Assembly: GCA_021323755.1 (NCBI GenBank)
Contig: JAJPKJ010000022.1
Coordinates: 1 to 64,000, forward strand
Source: Chitinophagales bacterium
GTDB lineage: Bacteria > Bacteroidota > Bacteroidia > Chitinophagales > Chitinophagaceae
Direction of reading: 5' to 3'
DNA: 64,000 nucleotides
The translations under genes were made by a program, and so were the position numbers. The stretch's first letter is position 1, and every line of letters begins with the position of its first letter. Below the pieces are notes generated by a model, which was not told the DNA's origin, made no database searches, and saw only the letters and a list, made by a program, of their open reading frames with translations. Below are positions 34,141 through 44,059 of this stretch, piece by piece.

Positions 34141-35229
34141 ATGTATAAATCATTTGCATTAAAGCTAACCGCTACAATTATTTTTGCAGCATCCTATTTT
34201 ACGGCCGTTTCACAAGGTGTGAAGACACCACGTGTTCCGAGCCCCGGAGCCATTGTTTCGCAAACAATCGGTATTTCCACAGTTACTGTAAACTATTCCC
34301 GCCCATCAGTAAAAGGCCGCGAAATATGGGGAAAGCTGGTTCCGTACGGCTATAATGTGCAGGGTTTCGGTGCAGGCAATTCAGCACCCTGGCGTGCAGG
34401 CGCAAATGAAAATACCGTCATAACATTTTCTCACGATGCAAAAGTGGAAGGACAGTCAGTTCCTGCAGGTTCCTACGGTTTGTTTTTTGTCATTAATAGT
34501 GATAACAGTGGCGAGGTGATTTTGTCAAGAGATTACAGATCCTGGGGAAGTTTTTGGTACGATCAAAAGCAAGACCTGATGAGGGCCAAAATTCAACTCC
34601 GCGATAACACGCCAACAGAATTGCTTACCTACGATTTTACAAACATTACCAAAACCGGTGCAGACCTGGTTCTTAACTGGGAGAAAAAACAATTTCCCGT
34701 CAAGATCGAATTTGCTGTTGATGATATCGTCATGAAAAATGCAGAAGAAGAATTAAAAGGCCAAACCGGATTTACACCGGTTGGATTTTCGACCGCCGCT
34801 AATTATGCGTTGCAAAATAAAGTGAATCTTGACGAAGCATTGACATGGATTGATAAAGCTATTGCCGCAAATAAGACGTTTACGTATTTGAATATCAAAT
34901 CCGGGATCTTGACCGCGCAGAATAAACCTGAAGAAGCGAATAAAGTAATGGCAGAAGCTCTTCCCATTGGTAATGAAATTGAACTAAATGCTTACGGCTA
35001 TCAATTATTAAATGCCGGGCAACAGGATAAGGCGATCGAGGTATTTATCCTGAACACGCAAAAGAATCCTAAAAGCGCAAACGTGTGGGATAGTTTGGGA
35101 GAAGGATATGCCATAAAAGGAGATAAGAAAAATGCAATTGCGAATTTTAAAAAATCCCTCAGTTTAAATCCACCCGCAGCAACAAAAGCAAATTCTGAAA
35201 AATATCTTAAACAACTGGGCGCAATGTAA
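34141..35229 (+). CDS. secreted DUF2911 protein with TPR-like repeats
   Basis: A 362-residue exported protein (signal peptide about 1-24). The DUF2911 domain (about 28-200) shows VTVNYSRPSVKGREIWGKLVPYG, the PWRAGANENT motif and the YGLFFV strand. The C-terminal third (about 215-360) has helical TPR-like units (NYALQNKVNLDEALTWIDKAI, NAYGYQLLNAGQQDKAIEVF, SLGEGYAIKGDKKNAIANFKKSL). The function of DUF2911 is unknown. It is followed by a terminator-like element that reaches into the end of the convergent lspA. Confidence 0.88.
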   Translation: MYKSFALKLTATIIFAASYFTAVSQGVKTPRVPSPGAIVSQTIGISTVTVNYSRPSVKGREIWGKLVPYGYNVQGFGAGNSAPWRAGANENTVITFSHDAKVEGQSVPAGSYGLFFVINSDNSGEVILSRDYRSWGSFWYDQKQDLMRAKIQLRDNTPTELLTYDFTNITKTGADLVLNWEKKQFPVKIEFAVDDIVMKNAEEELKGQTGFTPVGFSTAANYALQNKVNLDEALTWIDKAIAANKTFTYLNIKSGILTAQNKPEEANKVMAEALPIGNEIELNAYGYQLLNAGQQDKAIEVFILNTQKNPKSANVWDSLGEGYAIKGDKKNAIANFKKSLSLNPPAATKANSEKYLKQLGAM

Positions 35230-35255
35230 ATTGGGTAAAGAATTAAAATATTGAC

Positions 35256-35310
35256 AGGTTGAATAATTTATTGGTTGATCTAACTGGTTAATTTTTCAAC
35301 CTTATTTTTT
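35256..35310 (+). terminator. terminator-like inverted repeat overlapping the lspA 3' end
   Basis: AGGTTGAA (35256-35263) pairs with TTCAACCT (35295-35302), followed by TATTTTTTT. The 31-nt loop holds further GGTTGA and GGTTAA words, making a degenerate repeat island. The second arm lies inside lspA coding sequence. Confidence 0.5.
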
Positions 35311-35783
35311 TGATAAGAAAATAGAAAACAAATTACACCAGCTGTAACACAAACATCTGCAAAATTAAAAATCCCTGTACGGATATTTTTGATCCCGATA
35401 TTCATAAAATCAGCAACATGTCTATCGAATAATAACCGGTCAATGATGTTACCAACTCCGCCCGCAAAAATCATCGATACCGAAAACATTTTTATGAATG
35501 GCATTTCTTTGGACCTGCTGATTGTGTATATAAATAATATTGAAAGAAAAGCAAGGGGTAGAACAGACAATAACCAAAGGCTCGCGGTCTTCGGCAAATT
35601 ATCACCCAAACTCATCGCCGCTCCTGTGTTCTCAACATATTCCAACCTAAATGTGTCATGAAAATAAGAAACCGGTTCTTTATTCATTAAATGCTCTTTT
35701 GCGAGATCTTTACTTGCCCTGTCCCAACTGATAAATGCCAATGCGCTAAAACAAAAAAGAAGAATTTTTAGTGATCTTTTCAT
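35280..35783 (-). CDS. lspA: lipoprotein signal peptidase (signal peptidase II)
   Basis: A 167-residue inner-membrane aspartyl protease that removes signal peptides from prolipoproteins. Four transmembrane helices are visible. The ENTGAAMSLGDN motif and the two catalytic Asp motifs GGVGNIIDR and FNFADV are intact. An in-frame ATG at 35801 lies inside the -7 promoter box (35806-35799), so the ATG at 35783 is the better start. It serves the several lipoproteins seen in the window. Confidence 0.94.
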   Translation of the reverse strand: MKRSLKILLFCFSALAFISWDRASKDLAKEHLMNKEPVSYFHDTFRLEYVENTGAAMSLGDNLPKTASLWLLSVLPLAFLSILFIYTISRSKEMPFIKMFSVSMIFAGGVGNIIDRLLFDRHVADFMNIGIKNIRTGIFNFADVCVTAGVICFLFSYQKNKVEKLTS

Positions 35784-35798
35784 ACTCAAATCTTTCTG

Positions 35799-35831
35799 CA
35801 AAGATATTTATCTATTTTTATAGTAACCAAA
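35799..35831 (-). promoter_or_regulatory. lspA promoter
   Basis: Read leftward: TTTG (35831-35828), 21-base spacer, TATCTTTG (35806-35799). This is a textbook Bacteroidota promoter, 16 bases ahead of the chosen ATG. The divergent ABA4-like gene starts 10 bases beyond the -33 element. Confidence 0.7.
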
Positions 35832-35840
35832 ACGCTAATC

Positions 35841-36275
35841 ATGACACCTGAAAATATTTTCAGCATCGCAAGCTCAGTTGCATTAATCGGATGGATCATT
35901 CTAATTGTGTTACCTTTTTGGCGATCGTCAGATAAATTCATCATCGGAGTGATTATAACCCTTTTTGCGATCGTTTATACCGGGCTCATCTTTTCAAGCT
36001 TTCATTTTTCCGACATACAAAAATTCAACTCCCTGGAAGGTGTTGAAGATCTTTTTCATAGCAAATTATTATTGACGGCAGGATGGGTTCACTATCTTGC
36101 TTTTGATCTAATGACCGGATTATTTATAAGGAATAATGCGTTGAAATATGGCATCAGTCATTGGCTGGTGATCCCCTGCTTGTTATTGACCTTTATGCTC
36201 GGACCTATCGGGTTGCTTTTGTTTTTACTGATACGTTTTATCATATCTAAACAATATTTTGCGGATAATTTCTAA
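35841..36275 (+). CDS. ABA4-like family membrane protein
   Basis: A 144-residue protein with four transmembrane helices (about residues 7-27, 35-55, 75-95 and 108-132). The pattern LLTAGWVHYLAFDLMTGLFI followed by LGPIGLLLFLLIR is that of ABA4-like proteins (DUF4281), named after a plant neoxanthin-synthesis factor. The bacterial function is unknown; a pigment or lipid role is only a family-level hint. It is nine bases upstream of the next membrane protein gene, probably an operon. Confidence 0.82.
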   Translation: MTPENIFSIASSVALIGWIILIVLPFWRSSDKFIIGVIITLFAIVYTGLIFSSFHFSDIQKFNSLEGVEDLFHSKLLLTAGWVHYLAFDLMTGLFIRNNALKYGISHWLVIPCLLLTFMLGPIGLLLFLLIRFIISKQYFADNF

Positions 36276-36284
36276 AAGGCAATT

Positions 36285-37046
36285 ATGAATCTCTTTACTG
36301 AATTATCAAAACGTAATCGTACACTATATCTTTTTGGATGGTTCAATTTTATTTGTGCACTTATTTGCATCATGCTTATTCAGATCACGCACATACAGGT
36401 TTTAGGCATCAACGCGTTTATAAAGCCTTTGAAGTTTTTTCTTTCTGTCGGTATTTTTTGCTGGACGATCAGCTGGTATATGTATTATCTCGATCAGCAG
36501 AAAAAAGTTCGTGTTTATAATCGGGTGGTCGTTATCGTCATGTTGTTTGAATTATCGGTAATCGTATGGCAGGCTGCAAACGGACGTCTCTCTCATTTCA
36601 ATGTTTCCGAAGTCCTGTATGCGAGATTATTTACTTTAATGGGAATCGCTATTAGTGTATTCAGCTTGTGGACAGGATATATTGGTATTCTTTTCTTCAG
36701 ACAGAAAAAATGGACGATTTCTGAAGCCTATGCAATGGGAATAAAGATGGGAATTATTTTTTTTGTGCTCTTTTCTTTTGAAGGAGGAATTATGGCAGCG
36801 AGGTTGGCGCATACGGTTGGCGCAGCGGATGGCGGAACGGGATTACCATTAATAAACTGGAGCAAGCATTTTGGCGATCTGCGCGTTGCACATTTTTTTG
36901 GAATTCATTCATTGCAAATATTACCGCTGATTGGTTTTTATCTTGCCAAAACAAAAACGCAGATCATCATTATTGGGGTGATCTATTTTATTTTGGTTTC
37001 TGCGATGTTGCTGCAAGCACTGATAGGAATGCCGGTGTTGGGTTGA
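36285..37046 (+). CDS. seven-helix membrane protein, function unknown
   Basis: A 253-residue inner-membrane protein with seven or eight hydrophobic segments. Notable conserved-looking loops are the RLAHTVGAADGGTGLPLINWSKHFGDLRVAHFF region (about 180-213), followed by GIHSLQILPL. The His residues facing a hydrophobic helix could bind heme or metal, but this is not demonstrated. No family name is recognised. It forms a two-gene unit with the ABA4-like gene. Confidence 0.7.
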   Translation: MNLFTELSKRNRTLYLFGWFNFICALICIMLIQITHIQVLGINAFIKPLKFFLSVGIFCWTISWYMYYLDQQKKVRVYNRVVVIVMLFELSVIVWQAANGRLSHFNVSEVLYARLFTLMGIAISVFSLWTGYIGILFFRQKKWTISEAYAMGIKMGIIFFVLFSFEGGIMAARLAHTVGAADGGTGLPLINWSKHFGDLRVAHFFGIHSLQILPLIGFYLAKTKTQIIIIGVIYFILVSAMLLQALIGMPVLG

Positions 37047-37197
37047 TATCAATATGACCCTATAAAATCGGATTTGCAGTTTTATCGCTTCTGAATCTCA
37101 ATTTTTTCTAAGCTTATTTTCCCAGAATATTTTTGGCATTGGGTTTTAATGTTCTCGCAATACGGGATTTCCCCATAATGGAATTTTTTCCTAAATA

Positions 37198-37557
37198 TTA
37201 TCTTTCGGGTATGGGCAGTCCCTGTTGCCGCAGGAAAGATAATTTATCCCAATAACCACGTTGAAATTTTATTTTATCATCAGTAATATGGAAAAAGCCG
37301 CAACCTCTTAATCCAAGCGGATCTCTCCATTCAAGGATTGCCCAGTCACCATCTTCGAAAATATTTTCAATGATGCAAACCATTTTCGCATGGGCAAATT
37401 CCTCACTAAACATTTTCTTTATCGCTGATTTTCCAACGAGCGGGTCAGCCACCACCTGGTGATTGATCGCATCATCATGATAAAGATCGGCAAGTACATC
37501 AATATCAATAGCATTAAATGCAGCCACCCATTTTTCAACAATTTCTTTTGGTTTCAT
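37198..37557 (-). CDS. SnoaL/NTF2-like protein
   Basis: A 119-residue single-domain protein of the NTF2-like cone fold: PKEIVEKWVAAFNAIDIDVLADLYHDDAINH at the N-terminus, GKSAIKKMFSEEF, and the final GCGFFHITDDKIKFQRGYWD strands. Such proteins are ligand-binding or isomerase-like, and the function is not predictable. It follows the prolyl oligopeptidase gene with a one-base gap (stop at 37559, start at 37557), so it is translationally coupled. Confidence 0.82.
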   Translation of the reverse strand: MKPKEIVEKWVAAFNAIDIDVLADLYHDDAINHQVVADPLVGKSAIKKMFSEEFAHAKMVCIIENIFEDGDWAILEWRDPLGLRGCGFFHITDDKIKFQRGYWDKLSFLRQQGLPIPER

Positions 37558-37558
37558 T

Positions 37559-39631
37559 TCATTGGATTCCTAACTGATTTATGATGAACTCAAAAACAAA
37601 ATCCCAGTTGTCAATGATTTGTTTTGTGCTTTGTCCGCTGCCATGTCCGCTGTTATAATCCATGTGCAGGATTATCGGACTTATTTGTCCCTCGTTATTT
37701 TGTGCAGCAGCAACAAATTTCTTTGCATTCATCGGATCAACACGCGTATCATTTGCTCCGGCAGTAACGAGCATGGTCGGCATGTTTATTCCTTTTCTGA
37801 TATTTTGATAAGGCGAGTAACGAAGCAACCAGCGAAATTCCTCCTCATTTTCTGATGAACCATATTCAGGGATCCAATAACGTGCTATCAGAAATTTATG
37901 AAAACGCAACATATCGAGCAATGGAACTTCACAAACGATAGCTTTGTAAAGATCCGGTCTTTGTGTGGCGATGGCGCCCATCAGTAAACCGCCGTTACTG
38001 CCACCCATGGCGACAAGTTTTGAAGGATTTGTATATTTTTCTTTGATAAGCCATTCTGCGCAACCATTAAAGTCGTCAAAACAATTTTGCTTATTGGCCC
38101 TCATTCCTGATTGGTGCCATTTTTCCCCGTATTCATCGCCCCCGCGGATCCCGGGCTCAACCACAACACCTCCCCGATTAATGAATGGCGCATAAAATCC
38201 AAAATAGCGCGGCGAAATACCAATGTTAAACCCTCCATAGGCGGTTAACAATACTGGATTATTTCCATTAAGCTGCATATCCTTTCTATGAACAACAAAC
38301 ACGGGAACTTTTGTGCTGTCTTTGGATCTGTAGAATTTTATTTCCCCAACGATATTGCTCATGTCAACTGGCAAAATGCGATGATAATATAAACGCCACT
38401 TAAAATCAGCCGGCGATGCAACAAAGGTCTTTGAAGTGGAAGTAAAAGTATTCAATACCATATAAACAGAATCTTCTTCCCTGTCGTAACTGATGGATTC
38501 AACATTCCCTGTTTCAGGTAATTCTATTTGTCTGATTTTTTGTCCGTTCAAATCATATAATGTCAACCTGCTTTGAATATCTTTTTTGTCCTGGATGATG
38601 ATATTGCTCTTGGTGACCACATACGCCTGCATGACCGTTTCACTTTCTGGTATCAATACTTTCCAGTTTTTATATTCCGGGTTATTTTTGTCAGCGATCA
38701 TTAATTTGTAATTCGGAGCATTATCATTTGTGAAGATGTACAACTTATCTCCGATCGCTTCGGGGAATAATGAAAATTTCTTGCTTTCAAAGATCAACTC
38801 GCCCTGATCACTGGACCCGGTTTTACGTAGGTAACAATTATCCGAATTAAAATCTCCTTCGCCATAGAAACTTACATCGCTGTACCGGTTATCGTATATG
38901 TAATAAAAATTCTTTGCATCTTTTGTAGTACCCATGAACACGGCTTTATCGGCGGGATCGCCAACTTTCCATAAATATGTTTTCAGCGGAGTTTGTTTAT
39001 CCACATCCTGCTGACTTCGAATCGTAAAATAAGCGTGTTGCTGATCTTTTGTCCATTGATAATCCTCGGTATTATTTAATGGCGGATATAATATTTTCCC
39101 AGTTCGTGTATTGATAATATAAGTGGTAGAAATTTCTGCTCCGCTTTTTTGTACGCTGATTGCCGCGCGCTCGCCATCGTAGGTGTAAGCAACATTCGTT
39201 GTTGATGTGTTTCCGGTTGTATCTAATTTAACAGGATCCCAGATCAATATTTTCTTATTGTCAATAATGGTGAATAATTTATTCTGCTTATCGCCTTTCT
39301 TCTTTATATTTTGAAAAACGCGCTTCGCTTCTTTGTGCAATGGTCCTTCAAAATCAAGATCAATAAATGCGGCAATATCATCGCGCAAACCAGCATGCGT
39401 TTTTTGTGTTGCATTCAAATATTCAATTCCATAATCATGCTGCGCTTTCGTCCATTCAATTACTTTGGGATCCGTTTTATCTTCCAGCCAGCGATAATCG
39501 TCAGTAAGTAAAACACCGTGCAAAGTATCGACAACGGGAATAGCTTTTGTTGCGGGAGGCGCGAATCTTTGTTGCGCATTACCTGTAAAACTACAGGTAC
39601 CGATCAATAAAATGGCGAGGAAGTATTTCAT
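37559..39631 (-). CDS. prolyl oligopeptidase family serine peptidase (S9)
   Basis: A 690-residue exported peptidase (signal peptide about 1-19, ending GNA-Q). The N-terminal part, including a seven-bladed propeller, spans about 25-420, and the C-terminal alpha/beta-hydrolase domain about 440-690. The catalytic triad is visible as Ser545 (GGSNGG), Asp628 (GANDTRV) and His663 (GHGSG). The enzyme cleaves short peptides after proline, probably in the periplasm. Length and motifs are typical of S9A. It is the first gene of a two-gene unit with the NTF2-like protein. Confidence 0.93.
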   Translation of the reverse strand: MKYFLAILLIGTCSFTGNAQQRFAPPATKAIPVVDTLHGVLLTDDYRWLEDKTDPKVIEWTKAQHDYGIEYLNATQKTHAGLRDDIAAFIDLDFEGPLHKEAKRVFQNIKKKGDKQNKLFTIIDNKKILIWDPVKLDTTGNTSTTNVAYTYDGERAAISVQKSGAEISTTYIINTRTGKILYPPLNNTEDYQWTKDQQHAYFTIRSQQDVDKQTPLKTYLWKVGDPADKAVFMGTTKDAKNFYYIYDNRYSDVSFYGEGDFNSDNCYLRKTGSSDQGELIFESKKFSLFPEAIGDKLYIFTNDNAPNYKLMIADKNNPEYKNWKVLIPESETVMQAYVVTKSNIIIQDKKDIQSRLTLYDLNGQKIRQIELPETGNVESISYDREEDSVYMVLNTFTSTSKTFVASPADFKWRLYYHRILPVDMSNIVGEIKFYRSKDSTKVPVFVVHRKDMQLNGNNPVLLTAYGGFNIGISPRYFGFYAPFINRGGVVVEPGIRGGDEYGEKWHQSGMRANKQNCFDDFNGCAEWLIKEKYTNPSKLVAMGGSNGGLLMGAIATQRPDLYKAIVCEVPLLDMLRFHKFLIARYWIPEYGSSENEEEFRWLLRYSPYQNIRKGINMPTMLVTAGANDTRVDPMNAKKFVAAAQNNEGQISPIILHMDYNSGHGSGQSTKQIIDNWDFVFEFIINQLGIQ

Positions 39632-39773
39632 AAAACAGTTGGGGTTATTAAAAAATATTGTTCGAAGGTCATTTGTGATACTAATGTAATACTAATTATG
39701 ATTGGTGTTGTTTTTAAGTGGTGCGCTTAATAAAAAACTTACGATTTTTGTAATTCATCAAATTGAAATATTT

Positions 39774-40235
39774 ATGTCTGAAAGAACAACTGCCTTATTG
39801 GGTTTCGCCGGTGTGTTTGTTGCAGCGATCCCCATTTTTATTGGTCTGTATGAATACAAGGTGAATAACGAAAGAGATTTTGAAAAAAATTTTCTCAATC
39901 AGCAAAGCGTTGTGTATGATGAACTGCTTGGTGATCTTGGTGGCATTTCTACTTCCATCAGCAATCCTTACGATTCAATTTCGCAGGCAAATTATAACCT
40001 GGCTAAATTCAATTTTAATCAATTGTATTATGGCAAACTGAATTTGTATCAAAGTCCGACGCTTGAAAAGCTTACAGACTCTTTATACAATCTTATCAAC
40101 TCTTACGACAGCATCCGGATAATAGACTTGCATAAAGAAACGCTTGACAGGATGATCGATACTATACAGAGTAAGGTCTATAATCTGTCGGTTGAATGTA
40201 AGAAGTCATTAAAGAGCACCTATAATCTCCAATAG
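39774..40235 (+). CDS. hypothetical membrane-anchored protein (153 aa)
   Basis: A 153-residue protein with one N-terminal transmembrane segment (about residues 6-24: [21 protein letters not shown]) and a soluble, mostly helical C-terminal region, probably cytoplasmic or periplasmic coil. No family is recognised. An in-frame start at 39702 adds an AT-rich stretch, so the ATG at 39774 is preferred. It precedes the GH140-like gene by five bases and is likely cotranscribed with it, though a functional link is unclear. Confidence 0.65.
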   Translation: MSERTTALLGFAGVFVAAIPIFIGLYEYKVNNERDFEKNFLNQQSVVYDELLGDLGGISTSISNPYDSISQANYNLAKFNFNQLYYGKLNLYQSPTLEKLTDSLYNLINSYDSIRIIDLHKETLDRMIDTIQSKVYNLSVECKKSLKSTYNLQ

Positions 40236-40240
40236 AAATC

Positions 40241-41575
40241 ATGAAAAATATTTTTGTTTGTTTTATCCTGCTCTCATTATCAGCGCATGCACAGAACAGC
40301 TGGCAGCATGGACGATTGCGTGTTACCGCCGACGGGCATTACCTGCAGTATCAGGATGGCAAGCCTTTTTTCTGGCTTGGTGATACTGGTTGGGAATTAT
40401 TTCATCGTTTGCAGCTGGATGAAATAAAAATCTACCTCGAAAACCGCAAAGCAAAAGGCTTTAATGTAATCCAATCTGTGATATTGGCCGAGTTTGACGG
40501 ATTAACGCGACCCAATCAAAACGGTGATCTGCCATTGATGAATAATGATCCGGAAAAACCAAATGAAAAATATTTTTTGTTTGTTGATTCGGTGATAAAG
40601 ATCGCCTTACAAAAAAATATGTTCATGGGTTTGTTGCCAACCTGGGGCGATAAGGTTTATAAACTATGGGGAACTGGTCCGGAGATTTTTAATGTGCAAA
40701 ATGCTTATGATTATGGATTTTTTTTAGGAAGCAGGTATAAGGATTATCCGAACATTATCTGGATAATGGGCGGCGATAGACCTGCCATGAATGCCTCTAC
40801 TGACGTTCGCCCGATATGGCGTGCCATGGCCGCGGGAATCAACCAGGGGACAAATGGCAAGGCCATTTTTGCCTATCATCCTTCGGGTGGTGATTATTCC
40901 AGTTCCCAATTTTTATATGCTGAAGATTGGCTAGGCATCAATATGATACAAGGCGGCCATGGAAGCGGGCATGATGTTGAAATTTGGAAGCTGATCGCCC
41001 GCGACAGAAATATCCAACCGGCAAAACCAACATTGGATGATGAGCCAAATTATGAGGATCATCCGGTAAACCCTTGGCCGACATGGGATCCGGCGAACGG
41101 ATATTATGATGATTATGACGTTCGCAAGCAGACGTATCGCTCGGTATTTGCTGGCGCTTGCGGGGTTACCTATGGTCATCATTCCGTTTGGCAATTTCTT
41201 TCTTCCAGAGAAACGCCGATCAATCATCCTAAAATAATGTTTTGGAAAGAAGCGATTGACAGACCTGGCGCTTTCCAGGTTGGTTATTTAAGAAAATTGA
41301 TCGAATCAAGGAAAATAATCAATCGCATTCCTGACTCAACGATAGTCGTTTCTGATCCGGGAGAAAAATCGGAACATATCGAAGCATTTCGTGATGCGGG
41401 AAACAAATATGCGATGATCTATCTGCCTGTTGGTAAAGACATAATCGTCAAAACTTCATTCATTGATTACAACAAGATTGTTGCCTGGTGGTTCAATCCA
41501 AAAACCGGGGTTGCCGAAGAAATCGGTGTGTTAGCGAATAAACCGCCGATGGGATTCTCACCACCCACCAAATGA
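40241..41575 (+). CDS. DUF4038 glycoside hydrolase (GH140-like, apiosidase family)
   Basis: A 444-residue secreted TIM-barrel glycosidase (signal peptide about 1-17, ending AHA-Q). Typical elements are the opening [32 protein letters not shown], the GFNVIQSV strand, WIMGGDRP (about residues 177-184, Asp as acid/base candidate), and the C-terminal DUF-type beta domain with [13 protein letters not shown]140 enzymes cleave apiose-linked pectic glycans (rhamnogalacturonan II); other DUF4038 proteins have unknown targets, so the substrate is not certain. Confidence 0.85.
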   Translation: MKNIFVCFILLSLSAHAQNSWQHGRLRVTADGHYLQYQDGKPFFWLGDTGWELFHRLQLDEIKIYLENRKAKGFNVIQSVILAEFDGLTRPNQNGDLPLMNNDPEKPNEKYFLFVDSVIKIALQKNMFMGLLPTWGDKVYKLWGTGPEIFNVQNAYDYGFFLGSRYKDYPNIIWIMGGDRPAMNASTDVRPIWRAMAAGINQGTNGKAIFAYHPSGGDYSSSQFLYAEDWLGINMIQGGHGSGHDVEIWKLIARDRNIQPAKPTLDDEPNYEDHPVNPWPTWDPANGYYDDYDVRKQTYRSVFAGACGVTYGHHSVWQFLSSRETPINHPKIMFWKEAIDRPGAFQVGYLRKLIESRKIINRIPDSTIVVSDPGEKSEHIEAFRDAGNKYAMIYLPVGKDIIVKTSFIDYNKIVAWWFNPKTGVAEEIGVLANKPPMGFSPPTK

Positions 41576-41703
41576 TCGGGTAATGATTGGGTCCTGATCA
41601 TTGATGATGCATGGGAAAAATTTAAAGTGCCGGGAAAATGAAACCTGGATCTTGTTTATTAAACACATGAAATATTTTGTTTAGCAGACATTCATCATCA
41701 CAT

Positions 41704-42165
41704 TTACTTTTCTCTTTTCTTTGCGGAAATGGATTTTACCATTGTTTCGCCGTGCTTTATTTGCTTTTGATCCTTCACTTTTGCCAGAGAATTTGCATAA
41801 GCTTCTTTCAATAATTTTTTGATATAGGTCTTTGGAAAGTCCTTTTTCTGCTTGACAAGGATATATCTGTATTGATTTCCCTCTCCCATCAATTTTTTTT
41901 CAGGATCGGCGATCTCGCTGCCCCAATAAAATCCGAAATGAATATTGTGACTCGTTCGTCCGACGGCTATTGAACAAAAAGTATGTCCAACCTTGTCGGT
42001 TGGTGACCAGCCGAAGGCAACGGCGTTATAGTTATCGTAGATCAATTCATTTGTTTTGGGGTATAAATCCCATACAAATTCCCTGAGCCAAAAAACAATT
42101 TCTTTTGTCTCTTCCGGAAATGGTTTCAAAAATTTCCTCAGGTCTTTGATTTCTTCTCTAGGCAT
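41704..42165 (-). CDS. DUF1801-domain protein
   Basis: A 153-residue protein with the DUF1801 fold: an N-terminal helical segment with PKTNELIYDNYNAVAFGWSPTDK, a GHTFCSIAVGRTSHNIHFGFYWG strand pair, and a basic C-terminus (KKREK). Related proteins are described as iron-chaperone-like or of unknown function. It overlaps the preceding membrane protein gene by eight bases on the same strand, so the two are cotranscribed. Confidence 0.8.
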   Translation of the reverse strand: MPREEIKDLRKFLKPFPEETKEIVFWLREFVWDLYPKTNELIYDNYNAVAFGWSPTDKVGHTFCSIAVGRTSHNIHFGFYWGSEIADPEKKLMGEGNQYRYILVKQKKDFPKTYIKKLLKEAYANSLAKVKDQKQIKHGETMVKSISAKKREK

Positions 42166-42838
42166 TCTTATTTCTTAGCAGTTGTCTTATTGCAACTAAA
42201 TGTGAAAATAATACCAATGGAACAATGCAGCATGGCAGCCAAACATAAGGGAAATACAAAACGGCAATATTTGGCTGATCAAATGCAAGCCGTTGAAACG
42301 GAAATGGAGCCGATAAAACGGCAAGGCTCACAATATTTATCAATAATCCGATACACAAAAAGTTCCATACCAAGATCATCTTGCGACCAAACTGTTCTTT
42401 ATTGAAACCAAAATAAAATATTACCGGGGCAGTTAACCCCGCCAGAATATCAAAATTTCTGCCTTCGAATGTCATTATCTGAGGAACAACTTGTTGAAAT
42501 GACAACCATAACAAAACGATTTCAACAGGAATGCGCACGGCATGTAATATAGTAAGTGTTTTAATATCCAGACTATCAATAAAATTTCTTCCCTTCCGGG
42601 AAATAAAAAGCATGATTATAAAAATTAGCGGTGGCAAAACCAATAAGGCAAATCGTGGCGGGTTATTGTCAGTGACCTTGTAAAAACCGGTTAAGCTAAT
42701 GATACCCTGGATCAACAACCAGACTAATAAAATAATTAATGTTGCTTTTGATTTTTTAGTTGCACTATAAAAAATAAAAATGGTCAGCAATACAGTCAGC
42801 AAAAAAACAAAACTGATGTAAAATGGAAGATTGCTCAT
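42158..42838 (-). CDS. seven-helix membrane protein, function unknown
   Basis: A 226-residue inner-membrane protein with seven hydrophobic segments and the loop motifs LTILHAVRIPVEIVLLW and FPYVWLPCCIVPLVLFSHL. The HAVRIPVE stretch looks conserved and functional. I recognise no family. It is the upstream gene of the pair with the DUF1801 protein and lies 42 bases after the divergent-looking trhO region on the same strand. Confidence 0.7.
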   Translation of the reverse strand: MSNLPFYISFVFLLTVLLTIFIFYSATKKSKATLIILLVWLLIQGIISLTGFYKVTDNNPPRFALLVLPPLIFIIMLFISRKGRNFIDSLDIKTLTILHAVRIPVEIVLLWLSFQQVVPQIMTFEGRNFDILAGLTAPVIFYFGFNKEQFGRKMILVWNFLCIGLLINIVSLAVLSAPFPFQRLAFDQPNIAVLYFPYVWLPCCIVPLVLFSHLVAIRQLLRNKNA

Positions 42839-42879
42839 AGCAGTTATGTTGGAGTCTTGCTGAAGTTACGAAGAAGTTA

Positions 42880-43908
42880 TCAACCATTCAGCCTTCGTCT
42901 TAATTTCGATTTATTGAAAATGTTTCTCCCTTTATCAATGCCTTTGCGTAATTCCTTTTGTTCTTCAATGGGCAAATGATATACGCGCTGACATTCAGCG
43001 CTGCAACAGCCATCATATTTTTTTGCGCATTCTTCGCACTGAATAAATAGCAAATGGCAGCCCTCATTTTTGCAATTCGTGTGGGTATCCGCAGGCTTTC
43101 CGCATTGGTGACATATTGCAATTATTTCATCACTGACTTTTTCTCCCAAACGATCATCAAATACAAAATTCTTACCATGAAATTTATTAGGAAGGTTCTT
43201 TTCTTTCACTGTGTGGGCATAATGGATTATACCTCCTTCAAGATGAAATACGTTTTTAAACCCTTTATGCAAAAGATAAGCGCTTGCTTTTTCACAGCGA
43301 ATGCCGCCGGTACAATACATGATGATGGTATTTTCCGCCTTATCTTTCAGCATATCGGCAGCCATTGGCAATTGTTGGCGAAAAGTGTCGGAAGGAATTT
43401 CAATGGCGTTTTCAAAATGACCGACTTCGAATTCATAATGATTGCGCATATCGATCACTACTGTTTGAGAATCTTCGGTAAGTTTGTTGAACGTTTCTGC
43501 ATCAACATATTTCCCTTTATTTCGCATGTCGAATAATGGGTCGTTGATTCCATCCGCCACAATTTTATCCCTCACTTTTACTTTCAACACCCAGAAAGAT
43601 TTCCCGTCATCACTAACGGCAACGTTTAGCCGAAGATTTTTTAGTGCTTCAATGGAATGGAGATAATCTTGCAGTTTTTTAAAATTACTTTGGGGAACAC
43701 TCAGTTGTGCATTTATACCTTCTTCTGCAATATAAATTCTGCCGAAAACATTCAATTCCTGTAATGATCTATAAAATTCATCGCGGAATTCTTTGGGATC
43801 CTCAATAAAAAAATACTGATAGAATGAAACAGTTGTGCGAGGTTCGGCTTCCTGGTATAAACGTTGTTTTAATTCCTTTTGGGAAATGCGATTGTGTAAT
43901 ACTGCCAT
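42880..43908 (-). CDS. trhO: tRNA uridine(34) hydroxylase TrhO (rhodanese family)
   Basis: A 342-residue enzyme (YceA type) that hydroxylates uridine at the wobble position of tRNAs to give ho5U, using oxygen. It has an N-terminal acylphosphatase-like domain (about 25-115), a central rhodanese domain (about 130-235) with the active-site motif [13 protein letters not shown] (Cys199), and a C-terminal Cys-rich zinc-like region (CHQCGKP, CKNEGC, CEECAKK, CCSAEC; about 262-312). Length and domain order fit the family. It is presumably monocistronic. Confidence 0.93.
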   Translation of the reverse strand: MAVLHNRISQKELKQRLYQEAEPRTTVSFYQYFFIEDPKEFRDEFYRSLQELNVFGRIYIAEEGINAQLSVPQSNFKKLQDYLHSIEALKNLRLNVAVSDDGKSFWVLKVKVRDKIVADGINDPLFDMRNKGKYVDAETFNKLTEDSQTVVIDMRNHYEFEVGHFENAIEIPSDTFRQQLPMAADMLKDKAENTIIMYCTGGIRCEKASAYLLHKGFKNVFHLEGGIIHYAHTVKEKNLPNKFHGKNFVFDDRLGEKVSDEIIAICHQCGKPADTHTNCKNEGCHLLFIQCEECAKKYDGCCSAECQRVYHLPIEEQKELRKGIDKGRNIFNKSKLRRRLNG

Positions 43909-44059
43909 TTATTGAAATTTTAAGGACACATGCCTGGTGAACAAAATTTCGAATGGCAAAGATAAGCATTGATGTTAAAAAATAACCTTTGGCAGTGCGT
44001 TAGTGCAGGTGTGCCAGGCAAGGATTGCCGGATACCAAACCAAAGCCGGTCACCCGAAA

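Noticed and set aside
43054-43536. 160-residue plus-strand frame
   Set aside because: It is antisense to trhO, whose domains and active-site motif are unambiguous.
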